Part shown: in pieces, positions 1 to 5,190 of the stretch
How positions within the stretch are numbered: position 1 is the first letter of the stretch
How the letters are laid out: each line of letters opens with the position of its first letter
Translations under genes and position numbers: made by a program
Source of the DNA: Lachnospiraceae bacterium
Lineage (GTDB): Bacteria; Bacillota_A; Clostridia; Lachnospirales; Lachnospiraceae
Reading direction: 5' to 3'
Length of the DNA stretch: 6,764 nt
NCBI GenBank assembly: GCA_017614185.1
Contig: JAGACI010000275.1
Span: forward strand, 1 to 6,764
Notes under the pieces: model-generated
Database searches by the model: none
What the model saw: the letters and a program-made list of their open reading frames with translations, nothing else
Told to the model about the DNA's origin: nothing

Positions 1-753
1 GAAGGCCACCCTCTTGAAACATTAAATGTATACAAATATCTGACTTACGGAACAATTACCGAAGACAGAATAGCATATATTCCGGAGTTTGAATTAAAGG
101 TACCCGCAGGGGCTATTCCCAAACTCCCTGCATCAATTCCTGCCGTTCATGTCGACAGAAAGAAAAACTCCGAGATATCCGTCAAGTGGAATCAGGACGA
201 CATTGACAAGATTGACACCACATCGAGCGGCCGTTTCATGGTTGAAGGCAAAGCCGATAACGGCACGCCTGTAATCTGCGCGGTTACAATCGAGTTCCAA
301 AACTATGTAAAGAATGCAAGTTTTGAAGAAAACGACAGAAGCATGTGGGTTACTACCCCTGAGGGTAGTAATGCATCAGACCCCACGGATTTTCAGGAAA
401 AAGCGGCCGATGCTCATACAGGTGACTTCGCTCTTCACTACTGGTCAGAGAGTGAAATGCAGTTTACCGTAGAGCAGACGGTAACGGGTCTTGAGCCCGG
501 GACCTACGAGGCAAGCGTTTTTTCACAGGGCGGAGACTTTGACGATACCGCTAAACTTACGTTTTACGTGGTTGCTGACGGCGACATGGTCTATGAGAAA
601 GAGATTGTGAACAAGGGCTGGGCCGTATGGCAGAATCCCAAGATTAAAGATATAGAGAGCACATCCGATACGATGGTAATCGGCGTGAGAGTAAAGGGAA
701 ATCCCAAAAGCTGGGGAACATTTGATGATTTTGCCCTTTTTAAAACCAAGTAG
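1..753 (+). CDS. Arabinogalactan endo-beta-1,4-galactanase (GH53), C-terminal part with Ig-like and carbohydrate-binding modules
   Basis: The frame is open from the first base and ends at TAG 751-753, so only the last 250 residues are present. Visible residues 1-20 (EGHPLETLNVYKYLTYG...) match the stretch that closes the catalytic barrel of GH53 galactanases. The catalytic glutamates lie upstream of the window. Residues about 31-100 look like a bacterial Ig-like domain of the Big_4 type, with VKWN at 61-64 and an IDTTSSGRFMVEG strand pair at 71-83. Residues about 101-250 form a beta-sandwich carbohydrate-binding module of the kind appended to GH53 enzymes (CBM61-like): NASFEE start, HYWSES, FTVEQTVTGLEPGTYEASV, and a WGTFDDFALF end. 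The family is extracellular and cuts beta-1,4-galactan side chains of pectin; the signal peptide would be off-window. There is no LPXTG or SLH anchor at the C terminus, so release or carbohydrate tethering is likely. The Ig and CBM families are assigned by eye. Confidence 0.82.
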   Translation, partial: EGHPLETLNVYKYLTYGTITEDRIAYIPEFELKVPAGAIPKLPASIPAVHVDRKKNSEISVKWNQDDIDKIDTTSSGRFMVEGKADNGTPVICAVTIEFQNYVKNASFEENDRSMWVTTPEGSNASDPTDFQEKAADAHTGDFALHYWSESEMQFTVEQTVTGLEPGTYEASVFSQGGDFDDTAKLTFYVVADGDMVYEKEIVNKGWAVWQNPKIKDIESTSDTMVIGVRVKGNPKSWGTFDDFALFKTK

Positions 754-790
754 TTTTAAAACCGGGTAAAACGAATTGAAAATCGGAAGT

Positions 791-799
791 AAGGAAAGG
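791..799 (+). promoter_or_regulatory. Ribosome binding site deciding the LuxR-type start
   Basis: AAGGAAAGG ends six bases before ATG 806. It supports ATG 806 over the in-frame TTG at 776, which has only the weak GGGT upstream of it, and over the out-of-frame ATG at 801. The resulting protein begins MKKYPHLNDIF. Confidence 0.6.
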
Positions 800-805
800 C
801 ATGAA

Positions 806-3334
806 ATGAAGAAATACCCTCATCTTAACGACATTTTCATAACGAAGCATTTAAAGGATTCACTGGAAGATATCGAGAGCAACAGAATAACCTCAATCGT
901 TGCCCCGATGGGCTACGGAAAGACTGCATACATCAAATGGTGCATGGATGAAATCAAGAAAAAAGAAAAGAACGCGGTAATCCTTATGCAGGAGATTCTC
1001 AACGATAACCCTGAGGATTTCTGGGCTGATCTTCGAAGAATTCTTGCCATCAATGAGGATCTCATTAAGAGAATGGACAAGATTCACTTTCCCAATAACT
1101 CCCATGAGGTAAGAATCGTTACGGATATCGTTATGGATACGTGGAAGCTTGATGATGAGCCGGTTTACCTTATTTTTGACAACATGCATTACATGGAGAA
1201 GGTGCCGGTTTTAAGCATAATTCTTATTTTGTCCGAAAGACTTCCCGAGAATTTCCACTTCATTATGCTTTCAAGAAACAGGATTTTCTCCGATTCCGAG
1301 CTTCTTAGCTGTGGAAATAAGCTCTATCAGCTTGGCACAGAGGATTTCAAGCTTGATGATGATGATCTTAGAGAATATGTGAATTCCTGCGGCCTTGAAC
1401 TTACCGACGAGGAAATTCATAAGATAAATGAAGAATGTGAGGGATGGGTTTCCCTTATTTATCTTAAATTAAAGGCATACGCCCAAATCGGAAGACTTAC
1501 CGATGAAGGAATCGACGCCGTTAACCTGATGGAGCAGCTTGTTTTTAAAAAGCTCTCATCCAAAAAGAAAAAGTTCCTTGTGGTTAATGCCCTGACAGAG
1601 GAGTTTACCAAGGAACAGGCCAAGTTCATGTTTGAGGATGAGGCCGATGTCGAAGACATTCTTGATTCGCTTGTTGAGGACAATTCCTTCGTATCAAAGA
1701 GCCACGATGGCCTGTACAGATATCATGGGATGCTCAAAACCTGTGTTATGGACGCATTTAACGCTCTTTCCTTAAAGGAAAAACAGGAGATATACGCAAG
1801 ACTCGGAAGGTGGAATCAGGAGAATAAGAAGTTTATCGAGGCTGAGTTGAATTACGAGCAGGCCGCCGATTACGATTCGCTTCTAAGTTGCGTCGAGGAG
1901 GATAAGGGAAAAGGCGGCGGCTTTGATCCTTCAAGAAAAGACATGATTGTCCGCTGGGTCAAGAACTGCCCGAAAGAGATTCTTATGAAGCATCCATACG
2001 CGCTTTTGTCGTTTATGCTTTCTTTCTTCGTGGCAAGGCGCCTTGATGACATGGACAATGTTTCAAACCTCCTTTCAGAGGCTATGACGCAGAATTCGGC
2101 TCTGTCCGAAGAAGAGAAAAACAATATTCACGGCGAGAGAGAACTCCTTGGCGCATTCAGAGCATTTAACGATTATACCGCGATGAATGTGTGCCAGAGA
2201 AAAGCACTTACGCTTATGACCAGGACTTCAAGGGTTGTAAACAGAGAGGCAGCATGGACCTTTGGAGCACCTTCCATACTTGGAATGTACCATAGAAAAG
2301 TAGGTGAGCTTAAGAAAGAAAGCGAAAGCATCAAGGACGGGCTTGCGGCTTATACACAGCTTACTGACGGACTCGGAAGCGGCGCTGATGCGGTGTACGC
2401 AGGAGAGGCTGCTTACCAGTGCGGCAACATGATGGATGCCGAGCTCGAGTACCACGTTGCAATAGCCGCAGCAAAGAGGAAAAAGCAGTACAGCATTATT
2501 CTGTCAGCAGAATTTCTGTACTTTAGAATCGCTGTTTTCAGAGGAGATTATGAAGGCTGCCTTGCTACGGCAAACAGGGCCAAGAAACTCCTTAGTGAAA
2601 TCGGTGACTACGAATTAAGAAACACATATGATCTGATGGAAGCATGGATGATCGGAGAATTCAGAGCACCCAAACCACTATCCGAGTGGGTACTTGAGGA
2701 TGTTGCGGATATGGCTTATGTCACATATCAGGCCAGACCCCAGTACCTTATTTCCAAAAATGAGTGTCTTCTTGCCAAGGGTGAGTATGCCAAGGTTGCC
2801 GCTACAGAGTTTGAATACATACCGTTATTTGAATCCTACAACATGGTAATGCCGCTTCTTTACGAGTATTTACAGCTCGCTGTAGCCCATAATTCCATGG
2901 GCCATACAACAGAAGCCAGGGGATTTGTCGTGAAGGCGATGGACCTTGCGATGCCTGACCAGATTATCATGCCTTTCGTTGAGGTTTGTGACTGTATATG
3001 TGACAGCATAAGGGTTATGAACCTTGAAGGAGGATACAGAGACTATTCGAGAGCAATTCTTCGCCTGTCCGATGGCTATAGAGAGGCTAAAGAGATAATC
3101 TATAATGCATATTATCATCTTAAGGATGAGGCGATTAACCTTACGGATCGTGAATGGGAAGTTGCGAGACTTGCGGCGATGAGATACACCAATAAAGAGA
3201 TTGCCGAAGAGCTTACTCTTTCCGATTACACTGTAAAAAATCACCTCAAAAATATTTTTGATAAGGTCGGAATCAAGGGAAATGACAAGAATAAAAGGAT
3301 TATTCTGGCCGAAAAACTGCACATTAATATCTAG
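806..3334 (+). CDS. MalT-type LuxR-family transcriptional regulator (STAND ATPase, helical repeats, HTH)
   Basis: From ATG 806 this is an 842-residue protein, in the usual size range of large ATP-binding LuxR (MalT/LAL-like) regulators. A P-loop APMGYGKT lies at residues 33-40 and a Walker B-like strand VYLIFDNMH at about 120-128; the usual DD of MalT-type proteins is DN here. A sensor-like MLSRNR strand follows. A winged-helix-like segment ends in YRYHGML at about 304-312, comparable to the YRYHPLF motif of MalT. Residues about 330-770 are alpha-helical and TPR-like, the part that binds an inducer in MalT. The C terminus (777-842) is a classic LuxR DNA-binding domain: LTDREWEVARL, NKEIAEELTLSDYTVKNHLKNIF. 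The gene starts 52 bases after the galactanase stop with no terminator between, so co-transcription is plausible and galactan-related control is an inference. Its inducer cannot be read from sequence. An extension to TTG 776 would add ten residues. Confidence 0.88.
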   Translation: MKKYPHLNDIFITKHLKDSLEDIESNRITSIVAPMGYGKTAYIKWCMDEIKKKEKNAVILMQEILNDNPEDFWADLRRILAINEDLIKRMDKIHFPNNSHEVRIVTDIVMDTWKLDDEPVYLIFDNMHYMEKVPVLSIILILSERLPENFHFIMLSRNRIFSDSELLSCGNKLYQLGTEDFKLDDDDLREYVNSCGLELTDEEIHKINEECEGWVSLIYLKLKAYAQIGRLTDEGIDAVNLMEQLVFKKLSSKKKKFLVVNALTEEFTKEQAKFMFEDEADVEDILDSLVEDNSFVSKSHDGLYRYHGMLKTCVMDAFNALSLKEKQEIYARLGRWNQENKKFIEAELNYEQAADYDSLLSCVEEDKGKGGGFDPSRKDMIVRWVKNCPKEILMKHPYALLSFMLSFFVARRLDDMDNVSNLLSEAMTQNSALSEEEKNNIHGERELLGAFRAFNDYTAMNVCQRKALTLMTRTSRVVNREAAWTFGAPSILGMYHRKVGELKKESESIKDGLAAYTQLTDGLGSGADAVYAGEAAYQCGNMMDAELEYHVAIAAAKRKKQYSIILSAEFLYFRIAVFRGDYEGCLATANRAKKLLSEIGDYELRNTYDLMEAWMIGEFRAPKPLSEWVLEDVADMAYVTYQARPQYLISKNECLLAKGEYAKVAATEFEYIPLFESYNMVMPLLYEYLQLAVAHNSMGHTTEARGFVVKAMDLAMPDQIIMPFVEVCDCICDSIRVMNLEGGYRDYSRAILRLSDGYREAKEIIYNAYYHLKDEAINLTDREWEVARLAAMRYTNKEIAEELTLSDYTVKNHLKNIFDKVGIKGNDKNKRIILAEKLHINI

Positions 3335-3397
3335 GTAGTAATAAATAGCCCCTAAGGGGTCATGACAACTTTTCAAAAACGTATTAGCATGATATCA

Positions 3398-3434
3398 GTT
3401 GAGTTTGACGGGAACAGACTCAACACCCCTTTTG
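3398..3434 (+). repeat. Stem-loop followed by ACCCCTTTTG, possible weak terminator
   Basis: GTTGAGTTTG (3398-3407) pairs with CAGACTCAAC (3415-3424) over ten positions with one G-T wobble, leaving the loop ACGGGAA. A short pyrimidine tract, ACCCCTTTT, follows at once. It could end part of the upstream regulator's transcript, but the T-run is short and offset from the stem, so it may have another role. Confidence 0.35.
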
Positions 3435-3528
3435 TAAAGTAAAGTCTTGTGTTTGTTATAGTTCGAGGGAGAGATATTTGTAATAAATTAGTGTTCATGT
3501 GTTTGTTCTTTGATATACTTTACTTTAC
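3434..3528. repeat. 12-base perfect inverted repeat flanking a 71-base AT-rich spacer
   Basis: GTAAAGTAAAGT (3434-3445) and ACTTTACTTTAC (3517-3528) are exact reverse complements. The spacer carries TGTGTTTGTT twice (3448-3457 and 3498-3507, period 50). The ends do not show an obvious target-site duplication, so a miniature transposable element is possible but not shown. It could equally be the closing stem of a transcribed RNA just upstream of the hairpin at 3537. Confidence 0.6.
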
Positions 3529-3536
3529 TGTGCCTG

Positions 3537-3576
3537 AAGGAACGCCAGCGATTTCGCTGGCGTTCCTTTGTTATAC
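3537..3576 (+). terminator. Long perfect hairpin, probable rho-independent terminator of the regulator transcript
   Basis: AAGGAACGCCAGCGA (3537-3551) and its exact reverse complement (3554-3568) give 15-base arms around a two-base centre, in practice a TT or ATTT loop. The stem is GC-rich and is followed by TGTTATA, a broken T-tract on the plus strand. On the minus strand no T-run follows, so it acts in the plus direction if it is a terminator. The imperfect T-run lowers confidence. Confidence 0.6.
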
Positions 3577-3600
3577 AAATATTTCTATTCGCTGCTAGGA

Positions 3601-3651
3601 CATAAATAAAGACATACCTTCGAGCTTGCTCGGAGAGGTATGTCTTTTTTT
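3601..3651. terminator. Bidirectional rho-independent terminator between convergent genes
   Basis: AAAGACATACCT (3608-3619) pairs with AGGTATGTCTTT (3636-3647), and an inner CGAGC-TT-GCTCG hairpin (3621-3632) continues the helix past a small bulge. The plus strand continues into a seven-base T-run (3645-3651). Read on the minus strand the stem is followed by GTCTTTATTTATG, also T-rich. This fits its position between the plus-strand regulator and the minus-strand EAL-HDOD gene and is the best terminator for the latter. Confidence 0.85.
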
Positions 3652-3660
3652 ATGTACGTA

Positions 3661-3768
3661 TTCTGCGAAGCAGAAATTTCATCCACATGAAGTAGAGCGA
3701 TATGCGAAGCATATCATAAAGTGCCGAAGGCACGTGCTCTACGAATGTTGATGGAATAGCAGCGAAGC
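3661..3768. repeat. Palindromic cluster with GAA triloops and a cloverleaf-like fold
   Basis: A first hairpin, TTCTGC-GAA-GCAGAA, spans 3661-3675. A larger structure spans 3676-3757: an outer stem (ATTTCATCCACAT, 3676-3688, with 3745-3757, one mismatch and one G-T), a small GAA/GA internal loop, an inner stem GTAGAGC (3692-3698) with GCTCTAC (3736-3742), and two hairpins side by side, GATATGC-GAA-GCATATC (3699-3715) and GTGCC-GAA-GGCAC (3721-3733). GCGAAGC recurs at 3762-3768, three bases before the end of the EAL-HDOD stop codon. The element sits between that gene and its terminator, so it would be transcribed as its 3' UTR. It may be a REP-like repeat family or a structured RNA. I do not recognise it as a named element. 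Confidence 0.65.
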
Positions 3769-3769
3769 A

Positions 3770-4999
3770 TCACTTCTTCTCCGGGAACAGCGTCCTGAAC
3801 CACTTAAGTGAATCTATATACGCTGCATAAACCGAATCATTCTCAAGGTGGTTCATGATCATCACCCTGTCAATTAAAGCCCAGTCGGCAATTTCATATC
3901 CGTGTATGAAGTCCATAACAGGAGCAAATGAACCTGCACCGTCAACCAAAGCATCTCTTACGTCCTTTGATACGTGGAGCATCTCCAAAGCATCCTTCAT
4001 GGGCTTGTCGAGGATAATATCGATGATGGAGAAAAGACCCATCATGAAAAGTTCCTGGGACTGAGCACCAAGTTCAAAGAGAGGTGCAAGGTTCTCTGCA
4101 AACTTTGCACGAAGAAGTGAGGTTCTTGAAATCTCGCTTGGCTTATCGTCACAAAGCTGCTTGGTTACCGCGGTGGTAATCCATTTCTTGAGTTCTCTCT
4201 GACCAAGCATTGCTGCCGCATGTCTTATGGAAGTGATTTCCGAGTTAACCGCAATCCTGTTAACAATCTCAAGAAGTGAGATAACAAGAGCGGTATCTCT
4301 TCCGATTACATCAGCTGCTTCGGTAAGATCGAAATCGGGTCCGTTTACGATATTTAAAAGCTCGATATAGTTAACCTTCAAAGGAGAAACTTCCGTAGCG
4401 CCCTTTGTAATCGGGAGTCTGTAGAAATCACCTTCGTAGAAGGAGTAACCACCGGCCTTCTTAAGCTTCTTAAAGTCGTCCATCGAGTCGACGCCACAGG
4501 CAACGAGCTTGATGTTCGGGTACATCTTGGTGAAATAAATCTTGGCATTTCCGATTACAAGCTTTCTGTGATTAAGGAGGATGTAATCCATTAAAAGAAG
4601 AATCTGCCTGTAAGGCTCAAAGTCTGCAATTGTAAGCTTTCTGATTGCAAATTTGTAACCTTTGGAACGCAGGTCCTTAATTCTCTTGATAAACTCCTCT
4701 TCGGGCTTAACCGAGTTGTCGAGAAGAAGAACGATTCTCTCGGCAGGAGCTTTACAAAGATTCTCAATTCCTGTGAATAAGGAAATATCTGTAACCGGTA
4801 CGAACACATCGGCGCCGCTTACAAGATTGTTGATTCCAATGCTGTCAATAATGTCGAGACCATTGATGATGCCGGCTCCGTCATTGTACCCGGTTCCCGC
4901 AAGTGAAGGGTTCAGGAACAGATTTTTCTTCTGCGAAAAAAGAGAGTATGCCTTAACCGAAATGTTCTCATCAAATAAAGGTATTAAAGTGGCGAGCAT
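3770..4999 (-). CDS. Degenerate EAL plus HDOD domain signalling protein (YuxH/CdgJ-like)
   Basis: This 409-residue protein has the length and order of EAL-HDOD proteins. Residues 1-200 are an EAL-like fold: IPLFDENISVKAYSLF at 6-21 aligns with the PIFD...AYELLF start of these proteins, and VDSMDDFKKLKKAGGYSFYEGDFYRLP at 170-196 aligns with the C-terminal ET...QGYYF.KP segment. The catalytic glutamate position of the EAL motif reads S (AYSLF), and the lysine expected near AEKVET is absent (LVACGVDS), so c-di-GMP hydrolysis is unlikely. Residues about 205-400 are an HDOD domain: LLNIVNGPDFDLTEAADVIGRDTALVISLLEIVNR, then SIRHAAAMLGQRELKKWI. HDOD lacks the metal-binding HD pair and serves in signalling or regulation in known family members. 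ATG 4999 follows AAAGGAGGT with a five-base gap, which fixes the start. No membrane segment or signal peptide is seen. It is divergent from the sensor kinase and convergent with the LuxR-type regulator. Confidence 0.85.
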   Translation of the reverse strand: MLATLIPLFDENISVKAYSLFSQKKNLFLNPSLAGTGYNDGAGIINGLDIIDSIGINNLVSGADVFVPVTDISLFTGIENLCKAPAERIVLLLDNSVKPEEEFIKRIKDLRSKGYKFAIRKLTIADFEPYRQILLLMDYILLNHRKLVIGNAKIYFTKMYPNIKLVACGVDSMDDFKKLKKAGGYSFYEGDFYRLPITKGATEVSPLKVNYIELLNIVNGPDFDLTEAADVIGRDTALVISLLEIVNRIAVNSEITSIRHAAAMLGQRELKKWITTAVTKQLCDDKPSEISRTSLLRAKFAENLAPLFELGAQSQELFMMGLFSIIDIILDKPMKDALEMLHVSKDVRDALVDGAGSFAPVMDFIHGYEIADWALIDRVMIMNHLENDSVYAAYIDSLKWFRTLFPEKK

Positions 5000-5004
5000 A
5001 GCCT

Positions 5005-5013
5005 ACCTCCTTT
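5005..5013 (-). promoter_or_regulatory. Strong ribosome binding site of the EAL-HDOD gene
   Basis: The minus strand reads AAAGGAGGT, a near-complete Shine-Dalgarno sequence, five bases before ATG 4999. It confirms the start and suggests efficient translation. Confidence 0.85.
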
Positions 5014-5021
5014 CGGGTATC

Positions 5022-5063
5022 ACAATAATTTTACAATAAAAGAGTGAAAAGTACAATAATTTT
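5022..5063. repeat. Three ACAATAA direct repeats overlapping the EAL-HDOD promoter
   Basis: ACAATAA occurs at 5022-5028, 5033-5039 and 5053-5059. The first and third copies extend to ACAATAATTTT (5022-5032 and 5053-5063). Start-to-start distances are 11 and 20 bases, close to one and two helical turns. The copies overlap the candidate -10 and -35 boxes, so they could be an operator or simply reflect AT-rich promoter composition. Confidence 0.5.
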
Positions 5064-5081
5064 CTAAAAACTTAGTGACAA
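5028..5081 (-). promoter_or_regulatory. Promoter region of the EAL-HDOD gene, two overlapping sigma-A-like candidates
   Basis: On the minus strand, TTGTCA (5081-5076) and TATTGT (5058-5053) are separated by 17 bases. A second pair, TTGTAC (5056-5051) and TAAAAT (5033-5028), is also separated by 17 bases. The first has the better -35 box and the second the better -10 box. Either gives a short leader (roughly 20-50 bases) ahead of the ribosome binding site. Which is used cannot be decided by eye in such AT-rich DNA. Confidence 0.45.
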
Positions 5082-5142
5082 ATTATAGCATTGTATCAAT
5101 AGAGGCTTTCATTATTCTTATTTTTGTGGTAACATAAATCTG

Positions 5143-5148
5143 TATAAT
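5143..5148 (+). promoter_or_regulatory. Consensus -10 box for the sensor kinase gene
   Basis: A perfect TATAAT lies 42 bases before ATG 5191, which would place transcription start near 5155 and give a leader of about 35 bases. No good -35 box exists at 16-18 bases upstream (the area is T-rich, around TTTTTG at 5121), so an activator or an unusual promoter form is possible. Confidence 0.5.
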
Positions 5149-5177
5149 CTCGTGTAAAAACGGGAATAGCCTGAAAA

Positions 5178-5183
5178 AGGAGG
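5178..5183 (+). promoter_or_regulatory. Ribosome binding site of the sensor kinase gene
   Basis: A full AGGAGG lies seven bases before ATG 5191, which makes that ATG the clear start of the kinase. Confidence 0.85.
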
Positions 5184-5190
5184 CCATTTT

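Larger units (their letters stand above)
3335..3769. other. 435-base convergent intergenic region, non-coding and rich in inverted repeats
   Basis: No convincing gene is seen. From left to right it holds a CCCC-TAA-GGGG mini-hairpin (3349-3359) whose G-run can instead pair with ACCCCTT at 3425-3431; a ten-pair stem-loop (3398-3424); a 12-base inverted repeat (3434-3445 with 3517-3528) enclosing two copies of TGTGTTTGTT; two terminator hairpins; and a palindromic cluster with GAA loops up to the stop codon of the minus-strand gene. A 26-codon ORF (3362-3442) lacks a well-spaced ribosome binding site and is treated as a finding only. I recognise no known riboswitch or RNA family. Confidence 0.7.

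Noticed and set aside
776..805. Upstream TTG start adding ten residues to the LuxR-type regulator
   Set aside because: There is no good ribosome binding site before TTG 776, whereas ATG 806 has AAGGAAAGG at suitable spacing and begins at the usual distance from the P-loop.
2870..3376. Minus-strand ORF of 168 codons
   Set aside because: It lies antisense to the conserved LuxR HTH coding region, has no recognisable domain and is a reverse-frame shadow.
3497..3598. Plus-strand ORF from ATG 3497 (MCLFFDILYFTVPEGTPAIS...)
   Set aside because: It has no ribosome binding site and reads straight through the perfect terminator hairpin, so it is most likely chance.
3676..3757. Possible tRNA, suggested by the cloverleaf-like fold
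   Set aside because: It has no anticodon arm of proper size, no T-loop GTTCRA, no D-loop pattern and no acceptor stem with seven pairs plus CCA.
4662..5039. Plus-strand ORF of 125 codons
   Set aside because: It is antisense to the EAL-HDOD gene, shows low-complexity composition and has no family resemblance.
5082..5087. Perfect TATAAT on the minus strand as the EAL-HDOD promoter
   Set aside because: The best hexamer 17 bases upstream is GAAAGC, a poor -35 box; two better-spaced pairs lie closer to the gene. It remains a possible alternative.
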